6,630 nt of DNA, from the NCBI GenBank assembly GCA_900551965.1, contig URYF01000075.1, positions 1 through 6,630 on the forward strand, in the 5' to 3' direction. Below, one piece after another: positions 1-5,758 of the stretch (its first letter is position 1; each line of letters starts with the position of its first letter). A program made the translations under genes and the position numbers. Under the pieces are notes generated by a model. It saw nothing but the letters and a program-made list of their open reading frames with translations. It was not told where the DNA came from and did no database searches. This DNA comes from an uncultured bacterium (GTDB lineage Bacteria > Cyanobacteriota > Vampirovibrionia > Gastranaerophilales > Gastranaerophilaceae).

Positions 1-2
1 AA

Positions 3-539
3 AGCCAAAGAAGGATTCATTCATCTTTGATGGCAAAGACTTTATCTGCTATAGTTTCCGGAGCATCTTTGGCACCTGCTCTTATTGGTGCTGATTATAT
101 GGTGCAATCGGGTTCTTATGCTGCCGGAAGGATTGCGCAGAATTTGTTAAATAAAAAAAATGTTCCGCAGGAAATTCCGCTGACAGATACCGAGTTGATT
201 GAGCTTGCAGGATTGGTTGAAAGTCTTCAAGATAAGATTATCAATGCTTATTACAATTATAAAAGTACTTTAACCCAGTTAAAAGAGGTACGCTCAAGGG
301 AGCTTTTGTATAGCAAAAATTATGTTAAAGCTATGGACGAGGAAGACTTTTTAGAAATTGCGATATCTTCGGCTCTTTATAAAGATATGCAGATTGAAGA
401 ATACAAATATATGCAGCTTGCAAAAAAATATCATCTTGAATTGCAAAGGCTTGCAGGAAAAAAAGTTGTGGACGGGTTGAATTTGTACCAATATAACTAT
501 GATTCAGCTTTAATCGGAGGTAATAATGCTAAAAAATAA
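3..539 (+). CDS. TolC-like helical envelope protein, 5'-partial (paralogue of the next gene)
   Basis: The reading frame is open to the window edge; the first internal starts are TTG 27 and ATG 30, but neither has a well-spaced Shine-Dalgarno (GAAGGA ends 14 nt before the ATG). The protein lines up with residues about 140-289 of the downstream gene: a Gly/Ala-rich hydrophobic stretch, then 'LTDTELIELAGLVESLQ...AYYNY' against 'VTDADMIILIRKVEDLQ...LYYDY', then a second long helix ending in 'LAG' versus 'FVG'. The spacing of small and hydrophobic residues resembles one helical hairpin of outer-membrane efflux (TolC/OEP) proteins. Because the paralogue has a signal peptide and about 140 more residues in front, the true N-terminus probably lies upstream of the window. 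A frameshift near position 30 or a genuine start at ATG 30 cannot be excluded. TolC kinship is inferred from pattern, and no transport substrate can be named. Confidence 0.72.
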   Translation, partial: SQRRIHSSLMAKTLSAIVSGASLAPALIGADYMVQSGSYAAGRIAQNLLNKKNVPQEIPLTDTELIELAGLVESLQDKIINAYYNYKSTLTQLKEVRSRELLYSKNYVKAMDEEDFLEIAISSALYKDMQIEEYKYMQLAKKYHLELQRLAGKKVVDGLNLYQYNYDSALIGGNNAKK

Positions 540-2109
540 ATTAATGCTTAGTTCTATAATCGTAGGTCTTGCAATAACGCCGGTTTGGGCTGCAGCTTCT
601 TCTCAAAGTCTTGAATTTCCTAAACCTCCGGCTTATCGTGTAGGTATTTCAGAGCTCCCTGAAAATCAATATATTCAGGCAGAACAGCAAAAAACTAAAC
701 TTGAGAAAAAATATGCAAAATTGGATGAAACTCAAGATGCAGGAATTGCAGATATGACCTATGCTGATTTGAGTATAAAGCGCTTATCAAAAGAAGTTTC
801 TCAAGAGCTTGAATATGAGGAGCAGGAAATGCTTGCTGATTTATCGCTTTTGTGGCAGGGTGCAGCAATCCAGAGTGATACAATTAACTTTGCCCTATAC
901 AAGCTTGCAAATCCTGATGCAGATAAGCCTGATGAAAAATCTGTTAAAAAAGTTTTAACAACTATTGCAAGTATGTCGACTCTTGTTGGTGCCAGCATGG
1001 GAAGCCCTGTTCTTGCAGGTTCTTCACTAATCGGTGGTAATATTTTAGGTATTATGTCGCAAGATACAAAAGCGCTTAATTATAAATACACAAGAGTTAC
1101 GGATGCCGATATGATTATTCTTATTCGTAAGGTTGAAGATCTGCAGCAAAGAGCTGTAGACTTGTATTACGATTATATGAGTGCTAAAAAACAGTTGGAG
1201 TTTGCAAATGATCTTGTTAAAGAAAGACAGCGAAAATTTGAACTGGCTCAAAAAAATAATGCTCAAAGGGAATTAATTGTTATAACAGACGCGTATTATA
1301 GAACAGCTTTAGATAAACAAAGAACTGCAAAATCTGAATTTTTCTCAAAAAGAGCAGCTCTTGAGCAGTTTGTAGGCAATGAAACTTTTGTCCAATTTGA
1401 ACATGAATTAACTGCAAGAGAAAATGGTGAAACTACAAAACCGTCAACCCCTGCAAAAGTTGAAAGTGAAGCGGCATCTGAGCCTGCAGCCGTAGAAAAA
1501 CAGCAGGATAAAGAATATTCAAATACGGTTCAAAATGTTGAGAATTATACTAAGGGTTTATCAGAGGCACAGCAAGAAGTTTCGGCTGTTCAAACTCCGC
1601 AGGTACAAGAAGCTTCTGTTGATCAAACAAGTGATGAATATTCTGTAAAAATGAATTCTCATTCTTTATACGATGATGGCTCATTAACAGGTTTATCTGC
1701 CAATATTGATGAAGAAGCAGCTAATGATGAGTCAGCTCAAGAAATTTCCAAATCTAAAAAGGGAATATTCGGAAGGTTTAAGAAAGATAAAAAAGATAAA
1801 AAGAATGAAGAAGAGAAAACTAAGAAGGAAACTAACAAATATCCTAAAAATTCAACAAAAGGATTAATCTTTTTACATGGGCAGGATAAACATTCTGTAA
1901 AGAGCAATATGAATAATAACAATACCGTAAAAGAAAAAGGTGTTTCAAATTCTTATTCAGAAGCTAAGAATATTATTCCAAAAGTTGATGATTCAGGATT
2001 TTTACCGCTTGATGAAATCAGGGTGCCTGATTTAACTCGTGGCGGTTATTCAATTCATTCCGATTATTCAGGAGATATAAACAATGCAAATTTATCCGTT
2101 CCGGACTAA
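526..2109 (+). CDS. Exported TolC-like coiled-coil protein with a lysine-rich C-terminal tail
   Basis: This is a 527-residue protein with a clear signal peptide: K3/K5, a hydrophobic core at 7-20, and a likely Sec cleavage after 'VWA' (residue 22). Residues 45-100 are charged and helical. Residues 143-177 are a Gly/Ser-rich hydrophobic stretch with glycine-zipper spacing. Residues 191-289 form two long helices with heptad-like spacing, similar to one OEP/TolC hairpin, and match the upstream gene. After 295 the chain becomes low-complexity Ser/Glu/Gln/Ala sequence, then a Lys-rich block (409-436, 'FGRFKKDKKDKK'), then a polar tail to 527. Canonical TolC carries two OEP repeats and no such tail, so this is an unusual variant. 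The ATG at 526 has a perfect GGAGG at 516-520 with a 5-nt spacer and overlaps the preceding gene by 14 nt. The likely location is the periplasm or outer membrane; the function is inferred only by resemblance. Confidence 0.85.
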   Translation: MLKNKLMLSSIIVGLAITPVWAAASSQSLEFPKPPAYRVGISELPENQYIQAEQQKTKLEKKYAKLDETQDAGIADMTYADLSIKRLSKEVSQELEYEEQEMLADLSLLWQGAAIQSDTINFALYKLANPDADKPDEKSVKKVLTTIASMSTLVGASMGSPVLAGSSLIGGNILGIMSQDTKALNYKYTRVTDADMIILIRKVEDLQQRAVDLYYDYMSAKKQLEFANDLVKERQRKFELAQKNNAQRELIVITDAYYRTALDKQRTAKSEFFSKRAALEQFVGNETFVQFEHELTARENGETTKPSTPAKVESEAASEPAAVEKQQDKEYSNTVQNVENYTKGLSEAQQEVSAVQTPQVQEASVDQTSDEYSVKMNSHSLYDDGSLTGLSANIDEEAANDESAQEISKSKKGIFGRFKKDKKDKKNEEEKTKKETNKYPKNSTKGLIFLHGQDKHSVKSNMNNNNTVKEKGVSNSYSEAKNIIPKVDDSGFLPLDEIRVPDLTRGGYSIHSDYSGDINNANLSVPD

Positions 2110-2740
2110 TTCCGGTCAAATAAATATGGATATTGATGCAGAAATTTTGGAAACCTCAATAGCTAACGGGGCAGAAGATGCGGTGTTTCGGTTATATGCG
2201 TGGAGTCCGGCATGTGTATCATTGGGGCGAAACCAGGACGATAGTTTTTTGGATAAAGAATTTTTGCGCAGTCATAATATTGATGTGGTTCGCAGGTTAA
2301 CCGGCGGCAGAGCTTTGCTGCATGATAATGAAATAACATACAGTTTTGTTTGTCCTGTTTCTTATTTGGAAAACGGAGAGCATATTGTATCTTCATACAA
2401 AGAAATTTCACAGATATTGATTGATAAATTTAAACAGCTTGGGATAGATTTGGATTTCGGAACCTCAAAACCTGTAAAAACAGGGTTTGATTATTGCATG
2501 CTGATTTCAACAGGGGCTGATTTATGTTATAACAATCGCAAACTTATAGGTTCTGCCCAATGTCGTAAAAATGGTTACATTCTGCAACATGGTTCAATTT
2601 TGTATGATTGTGACAAATCTTTGTTGGAGACAGTGTTTGGGGAAAAAGTTAGTTGTGATGATATTATTACGATTAAAGAAATCAATCCGGAATTGACAAA
2701 AGAAAAAATAATTGAGATACTAAGTACAGTTGGTTTATAA
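2084..2740 (+). CDS. lipM: Octanoyl-[GcvH]:protein N-octanoyltransferase, LipM-like (BPL/LplA/LipB fold)
   Basis: This 218-residue protein probably transfers octanoate from acyl carrier protein to a lipoyl-domain lysine, the first step of lipoate assembly in the cytoplasm. The signature 'RRLTGGRALLHDNEITYS' (70-87) and 'NRKLIGSAQCRKNGYILQHG' (151-170) are those of the lipoate-ligase/octanoyltransferase superfamily; K153 is the conserved lysine. Cys138 lies 18 residues before the Gly of 'GSAQ', the same spacing I recall for the catalytic cysteine of Bacillus LipM, which favours LipM over an ATP-dependent LplA (no nucleophilic Cys). The length is somewhat below that of typical LipM proteins. 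The start at 2084 is supported by AGGAG at 2070-2074 (9-nt spacer) and by family alignment through 'NMDIDAEIL'. It overlaps the upstream gene by 26 nt, implying coupling, although no functional link to TolC-like proteins is known. A lipoate ligase (LplA) is the main alternative. Confidence 0.85.
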   Translation: MQIYPFRTNSGQINMDIDAEILETSIANGAEDAVFRLYAWSPACVSLGRNQDDSFLDKEFLRSHNIDVVRRLTGGRALLHDNEITYSFVCPVSYLENGEHIVSSYKEISQILIDKFKQLGIDLDFGTSKPVKTGFDYCMLISTGADLCYNNRKLIGSAQCRKNGYILQHGSILYDCDKSLLETVFGEKVSCDDIITIKEINPELTKEKIIEILSTVGL

Positions 2741-2741
2741 T
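2712..2741 (+). promoter_or_regulatory. Sigma70-type promoter at the end of the lipM-like gene
   Basis: TTGAGA (2712-2717) and a perfect TATAAT (2736-2741) are separated by 18 nt. The -10 box contains the TAA stop codon of the preceding gene. Transcription would start near 2748, only about 8 nt before the GTG of the pseudopilin-like gene, so that gene's AAGGA at 2744-2748 would lie at or before the RNA 5' end. The hexamers match well, but chance TATAAT boxes are common in AT-rich DNA. Confidence 0.5.
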
Positions 2742-2755
2742 ATAAGGATTTTTTG

Positions 2756-3523
2756 GTGGCAAATTCTGGAAATGGTTCATACGGAGTTACTCAGACTCAA
2801 ACTCTATTGATTATGTTGGTTGTATTTTTAGTTATGTTTGTTTTGATAGCTGTCCCTTTTTATAATTCATACAAACAAAAGTACACATTGACAAGATTAC
2901 GCAGAGTATATGCTTCTCTTATGCAGGCGAACAGAATGTATTCTCTGGTTGCAGGGGACAACCAGAATGACTTTAATACGACACTTCCTGTTAATGTTTT
3001 TGCGGAAACTTATTACACTCCATATTTAACTATTCAATCATATTGCAAAGGTAAACAAGATGATTGTTGGAATAGTCCTCAATATAAGGATTTAAACAAC
3101 CATAAAGTTTTTGATAAGTCATTATACAGTATAATATTGGAAGACGGAGTTGTAATCGGTTTTAATAAAAACAAACAAGGTTTGTTATCAATGATTATAG
3201 ATATAGATGGCAAAGCCGGAGCTAATAAGCTTGGACGTGATATTTTTGTATTTTATTTTTATAACAATAAGCTGCAGCCGAAAATTTGTTCAGCTGATAA
3301 ATACTCTAAATACAATATACAAAACGGATTACATTTTGGCGGTTATGACCGGTGCGGAATTCCTCAAGATATTTATACCTTTAATGATTTAACTAAAAAA
3401 GAACTGGAAGATGGTTGTAATAAAAGATCCGAAGACAACCCGATAGGATTGGGCGCAGGTGCTGCATGTACAGCATTAATTCGTGCTTCAAATTGGTCTA
3501 TTGCTAAAAAATATCCTTGGTAG
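2756..3523 (+). CDS. Prepilin/pseudopilin-like membrane protein with a degenerate N-terminal motif
   Basis: The start is GTG 2756 (AAGGA 2744-2748, 7-nt spacer); a TTG three bases earlier is possible but only 4 nt from the SD. The product has 255 residues: a short uncharged leader, one hydrophobic helix (16-36), then a basic amphipathic helix 'KYTLTRLRRVYASLMQANR' (42-60) and a soluble domain. This layout, 'DIDGKAGANKLGRDIFVFYF' (149-168) and the ending 'SNWSIAKKYPW' resemble the many type IV pilin/type II pseudopilin-like proteins I recall from gut Melainabacteria. The usual G|FTLxE processing site is degraded: after Gly10 comes 'VTQTQTLL', with Gln where Glu5 is expected. Six cysteines (97, 104, 178, 200, 221, 238) in the presumed exported part could form disulfides. 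It probably belongs to a pilus or secretion pseudopilus as a minor subunit, or is a membrane-anchored relative that is not processed. No other pilus gene is in the window. Confidence 0.78.
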   Translation: MANSGNGSYGVTQTQTLLIMLVVFLVMFVLIAVPFYNSYKQKYTLTRLRRVYASLMQANRMYSLVAGDNQNDFNTTLPVNVFAETYYTPYLTIQSYCKGKQDDCWNSPQYKDLNNHKVFDKSLYSIILEDGVVIGFNKNKQGLLSMIIDIDGKAGANKLGRDIFVFYFYNNKLQPKICSADKYSKYNIQNGLHFGGYDRCGIPQDIYTFNDLTKKELEDGCNKRSEDNPIGLGAGAACTALIRASNWSIAKKYPW

Positions 3524-3529
3524 TATAAT
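3501..3529 (+). promoter_or_regulatory. Sigma70-type promoter for the nucleotidyltransferase gene
   Basis: TTGCTA (3501-3506) and a perfect TATAAT (3524-3529) are separated by exactly 17 nt. The -10 box begins immediately after the TAG stop of the pseudopilin-like gene. The predicted start near 3536 leaves a leader of about 16 nt carrying the Shine-Dalgarno AGGGA at 3538-3542. The downstream gene could therefore be expressed independently of the upstream genes. The prediction rests on sequence only. Confidence 0.5.
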
Positions 3530-3551
3530 TTACAAAAAGGGATATATTATT

Positions 3552-4550
3552 ATGGCAAAGAAAATTAAAGCAATGGTAATGGCAGCAGGCATGGGATCTC
3601 GATTGGAGCCTATCACATTGATGTTTCCAAAACCTTTAATACCTGTGATGAATAAACCGTTGATGGATATTATTTTATCTCAGCTTCATAGTGTTGGTGT
3701 TGACGAAGTTATTTCAAATACTTATTATCTTGCGAATCAAATTATTGACAGATATAAGAAGAATAATTTGGGTGTAAAGTTTAATTATATTAAAGAAACT
3801 GAGCTATCTGGAACTGCCGGCGGAGTAAAAAAATGTCAATTTTTCTTTGATGAAGGTGAAGATTTTATTGTAATGTCAGGTGATATCTTGACAACTGCAG
3901 ATATAAAAGAGGGTATTGAAATTCATAAAAAATCTGGAGCTATTGCAACAATCGGGGTTAAACAAATTCCGCATGAACTTGTATCTCACTTCGGGGTTGT
4001 TGTTGCAGGTGAAGATGGTTATATTACCGAGTTTCAGGAAAAACCGTCTTTAGAAGAGGCAAAAAGCAATCTTATCAATACCGGAATTTATATATTTAAT
4101 TATAAAATATTTGATTATATCCCGGAAAATCAGTTTTATGATTTTGCAAAAAACGTGTTTCCCAAATTGCTTGAAGCAGGTCAGATAAATACATTTGAAG
4201 TGAAAGGTTATTGGAATGATATTGGAACAATTTCTCAATATAAACAATCTATTCAGGATGTATTTAATGGTGTTTGTAAGATTGGTTCTTGTGATATAAA
4301 AGAAACAAACCTTGGGAGCTATGTCGCAGGGAAATCAAGAATCCCTGAAACAGTACGTTTTGTAGGAAATTCTGTTGTTGGAGATAATTGTAAAATCGGC
4401 GAGTATGTAAAACTAGAAAACTGTGTAATTTTTGATAATGCAGAAATAAGGACTGGTTCAGAGCTTTCCGACTGTGTAATTTTACCGGAAGACAGAAAGC
4501 TTGAAAAACACTTGAATAGTGATAAAACCTGTAAGTATGTGGCAGTTTAG
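3552..4550 (+). CDS. Sugar-phosphate nucleotidyltransferase (NDP-sugar pyrophosphorylase) with a left-handed beta-helix tail
   Basis: The product (332 residues) should join a sugar 1-phosphate to a nucleoside triphosphate, releasing pyrophosphate, in the cytoplasm to supply activated sugar for surface polysaccharide or glycan. The signature loop is 'AAGMGSRLEPIT' then 'FPKPLIPV' (11-32), with Ser16 where Thr is commoner and K27 in the PKP motif. It continues with 'GTAGGV' (87-92), the metal-binding 'SGD' (109-111), 'EKP' (163-165), 'NTGIYIF' (176-182) and 'GYWNDIGT' (219-226), where D223 is the second metal ligand. Residues about 242-320 show degenerate hexapeptide repeats ('VVGDNCKIGEYVKLENCVI') of a left-handed beta-helix. 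This arrangement fits mannose-1-phosphate guanylyltransferase or glucose-1-phosphate nucleotidyltransferase relatives; the substrate cannot be decided from sequence. ATG 3552 has AGGGA at 3538-3542 (9-nt spacer); a longer frame from TTG 3483 would run into the previous gene and add residues outside the family fold. Confidence 0.9.
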   Translation: MAKKIKAMVMAAGMGSRLEPITLMFPKPLIPVMNKPLMDIILSQLHSVGVDEVISNTYYLANQIIDRYKKNNLGVKFNYIKETELSGTAGGVKKCQFFFDEGEDFIVMSGDILTTADIKEGIEIHKKSGAIATIGVKQIPHELVSHFGVVVAGEDGYITEFQEKPSLEEAKSNLINTGIYIFNYKIFDYIPENQFYDFAKNVFPKLLEAGQINTFEVKGYWNDIGTISQYKQSIQDVFNGVCKIGSCDIKETNLGSYVAGKSRIPETVRFVGNSVVGDNCKIGEYVKLENCVIFDNAEIRTGSELSDCVILPEDRKLEKHLNSDKTCKYVAV

Positions 4551-4551
4551 C

Positions 4552-4566
4552 CAATAAATTTTATTG
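4552..4566. repeat. 15-bp palindrome overlapping the -35 box
   Basis: CAATAAA (4552-4558), a central T, then TTTATTG (4560-4566) form a perfect inverted repeat. Its right end covers the first three bases of the TTGACA box. It lies 1 nt after the stop of the nucleotidyltransferase gene and has no following T-run, so it is a poor terminator. It could be an operator, or coincidence in AT-rich DNA. Confidence 0.35.
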
Positions 4567-4591
4567 ACAGGAACTATTTTAGTGTTAGAAT
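4564..4591 (+). promoter_or_regulatory. Strong upstream promoter (P1) of the tRNA unit
   Basis: A perfect consensus TTGACA (4564-4569), a 16-nt spacer and TAGAAT (4586-4591) are present. A TGn extension stands directly before the -10 (TG at 4583-4584). RNA would start near 4598, giving the tRNA precursor a leader of about 70 nt. This is the best overall promoter match in the window. Confidence 0.65.
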
Positions 4592-4643
4592 AAAAAAGTC
4601 GCAGCTTGTAATAATCTTAATGTAAAGGGTTTTGCAAAGTTTG

Positions 4644-4652
4644 TGATATAAT
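4644..4652 (+). promoter_or_regulatory. Proximal extended -10 promoter (P2) of the tRNA gene
   Basis: TGATATAAT combines a TGn extension (4644-4646) with a perfect TATAAT (4647-4652). No good -35 hexamer lies 16-18 nt upstream, as is usual for extended -10 promoters. Transcription would begin near 4659, about 10 nt before the mature tRNA end, which is typical tRNA promoter spacing. Confidence 0.6.
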
Positions 4653-4668
4653 AGGAAAAAGTCGTCAC

Positions 4669-4740
4669 GGGCCTGTGGCGCAGCGGTAGCGCAGAGGACT
4701 CATAATCCTTTGGTCGTGGGTTCGAATCCCTCCGGGCCCA
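4669..4740 (+). tRNA. tRNA-Met (anticodon CAT, elongator type)
   Basis: This is a 72-nt cloverleaf. The acceptor GGGCCTG pairs with CGGGCCC (one T-G wobble). The D stem is GCGC/GCGC around AGCGGTA. The anticodon stem GAGGA/TCCTT (closing A-T and G-T pairs) holds loop CTCATAA with anticodon CAT. The T arm is GTGGG TTCGAAT CCCTC, where one pair is a G-T wobble. The discriminator is A (4740). CCA is not encoded, since TAA follows. The 'GGACTCATAATCC' arm is the form I know from elongator tRNA-Met. The paired first acceptor position argues against initiator tRNA. A lysidine-modified tRNA-Ile2 with the same anticodon is the main alternative; discriminator A and the arm sequence make Met more likely. 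Confidence 0.95.
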
Positions 4741-4741
4741 T

Positions 4742-4780
4742 AAAAAATAGACAGAGTTTTACTCAGGTCTATTTTTTTTT
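4742..4780 (+). terminator. Rho-independent terminator of the tRNA gene
   Basis: AAAAAATAGAC (4742-4752) pairs with GTCTATTTTTT (4767-4777), and a small inner hairpin GAGT-TTT-ACTC sits inside (4754-4764). The right arm runs straight into a tract of nine T residues (4772-4780). It begins one base after the tRNA, so the tRNA is a monocistronic unit. The A-run opposite the T-run could let it work to some extent from the other strand as well. Confidence 0.85.
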
Positions 4781-5131
4781 GAATTTATAATTCATTTCTA
4801 TATTTTCACGTCCGCTTTGAGAATAACAGCCAGTTTGAGATTTTTGGAATTTTTATCTAAGCCGGAAATCTCATTTAGGAAGTCGGATGTAAAATAACAT
4901 ATAAAATGAATACAAACAGACAGGTCGGAAGCAGAGATTATATATGTTTGATTTGGCTCAAACTCAATAAAATCGTTAAGTATAAAAATTAGCAAAATCT
5001 AATACTAGTAATAATTACATCGCAAATTTCAAAAATAACATCAAATTTGAGAATTCTAAATAGCTTTTTTATCTTTATACATTATTTGTACAATCATATA
5101 TAAAACTACCCATATTCATATTTAAATCAAA
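4781..5131. other. Convergent intergenic region without a convincing gene
   Basis: About 350 bp lie between the tRNA terminator and the 3' end of the acetyltransferase gene. The left third is taken up by a long imperfect inverted repeat, described separately. The rest is strongly AT-rich and holds only small symmetric pieces: GTTTGA/TCAAAC (4946-4951, 4958-4963), ATTAG/CTAAT (4988-4992, 4999-5003) and the 10-bp palindrome TCAAATTTGA (5041-5050). A 65-codon minus-strand frame (4798-4995) starts with TTG, lacks a Shine-Dalgarno and overlaps the inverted repeat, so I do not call it a gene. I see no clear terminator for the acetyltransferase. Confidence 0.6.
4790..4911. repeat. Long nested inverted repeat (MITE-like element or structured RNA)
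   Basis: Arms on both sides pair in order. ATTCATTT (4790-4797) pairs with AAATGAAT (4904-4911), and TATTTT (4801-4806) with AAAATA (4891-4896). ACGTCCG (4808-4814) pairs with CGGATGT (4884-4890) with one G-T wobble, and CTT (4815-4817) with AAG (4880-4882). TGAGATTTTTGG (4836-4847) pairs with CCGGAAATCTCA (4862-4873) with two wobbles around a 14-nt loop. The outer ends are a perfect 8-bp terminal inverted repeat, and a TA dinucleotide stands at both borders (4788-4789 and 4911-4912). No T-run follows on either strand, so it is not an ordinary terminator. The pairing is seen directly; the identity as mobile element or RNA is inference. Confidence 0.5.
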
Positions 5132-5746
5132 TTAAAATTGCTCAATAAAATGTTTTGTAGACTCATTCCAATATTTTTTATATATAAAATCAGTATTCCC
5201 ATCAAAGTTAAGCTGGTACATTCTGAATATAACAGGAAAATTTTTTGGCTGCCACTGTTCTTCGTATGAATAACAGTATTTCATACCTATCTTTTTCATA
5301 ACATTGCCGCTTCTCGGATTATTTTTGTCATGCGTTGCTGTAATATATGGAAGCCCGTCTTTTTTTATCTGTACCACAAGTGCCTTTCCTGCTTCTGTTA
5401 CATAACCATTGTGCCAAAATTCTTTACGCAATCCATAGCCAAAATCATGATGTTCTGCCATATCAACCTTGATATATCCTATTGGAAAATTATTTTCTTT
5501 TAAACAAATAGCATACGCATACCCTTGCGGCTGAAGATATTTTGAAACATATCTTTCTTCGTAGAACCTCTTCGTTTCTTCCAAATCTTTTACTGGATAC
5601 CAGGGTAAAAATCTATTAACATCTTCATCTTTCAAAATAAGAAAAAGTGCTTTTATATCTTTATCTGTAAATTTCCTTAAAATTAAGCGTTCTGTTTCTA
5701 TTCTAGGTGTATTCAAGCAAACTAACTCCGCAACTTTTATTTTCAT
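5132..5746 (-). CDS. GNAT-family N-acetyltransferase, RimJ/RimL type
   Basis: This 204-residue protein is predicted to transfer acetyl from acetyl-CoA to an amino group. It opens with the family hallmark 'TPRIETERLILRKF' (13-26). The central strand 'FPIGYIKV' (87-94) is followed by the acetyl-CoA pyrophosphate loop region 'FGYGLRKEFWHNGYVTEA' (102-119), and then by 'NNPRSGNVMKKIGM' (142-155), the Asn/Ser-containing motif B of RimJ/RimL-like enzymes. Known relatives acetylate ribosomal protein N-termini, antibiotics or small amines; the acceptor here cannot be told. The gene runs against the upstream genes and converges on the tRNA. No Shine-Dalgarno precedes the ATG (complement of 5744-5746), and a promoter lies so close that the mRNA may be almost leaderless. 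The 98 nt from the upstream arginase-like gene and the separate promoter suggest it is its own unit. I recall similar proteins from Firmicutes, so transfer is possible but unproven. Confidence 0.88.
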   Translation of the reverse strand: MKIKVAELVCLNTPRIETERLILRKFTDKDIKALFLILKDEDVNRFLPWYPVKDLEETKRFYEERYVSKYLQPQGYAYAICLKENNFPIGYIKVDMAEHHDFGYGLRKEFWHNGYVTEAGKALVVQIKKDGLPYITATHDKNNPRSGNVMKKIGMKYCYSYEEQWQPKNFPVIFRMYQLNFDGNTDFIYKKYWNESTKHFIEQF

Positions 5747-5758
5747 TTTTGCAATATG

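Noticed and set aside
2163..2411. 82-codon minus-strand frame within the lipM-like gene
   Set aside because: It lies opposite the conserved 'TGGRALLH' region of the octanoyltransferase and has no independent evidence.
3483..3551. Extended N-terminus of the nucleotidyltransferase from TTG 3483
   Set aside because: It would overlap the end of the pseudopilin-like gene and add residues before the universal N-terminal beta strand. ATG 3552 has a well-placed AGGGA.
4264..4554. 96-codon minus-strand frame over the nucleotidyltransferase C-terminus
   Set aside because: It is antisense to the hexapeptide-repeat region and has no domain signal. The plus-strand gene accounts for the sequence.
4669..4740. 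tRNA as initiator Met or tRNA-Ile2
   Set aside because: The first acceptor pair is a normal G-C, unlike bacterial initiators, and the anticodon arm matches the elongator Met form. Ile2 is not fully excluded, since the anticodon is the same.
4798..4995. 65-codon minus-strand open frame downstream of the acetyltransferase gene
   Set aside because: It has a TTG start, no Shine-Dalgarno and no recognisable domain, and its 3' half is the long inverted repeat, whose pairing explains the sequence better. A decayed gene remnant remains possible.
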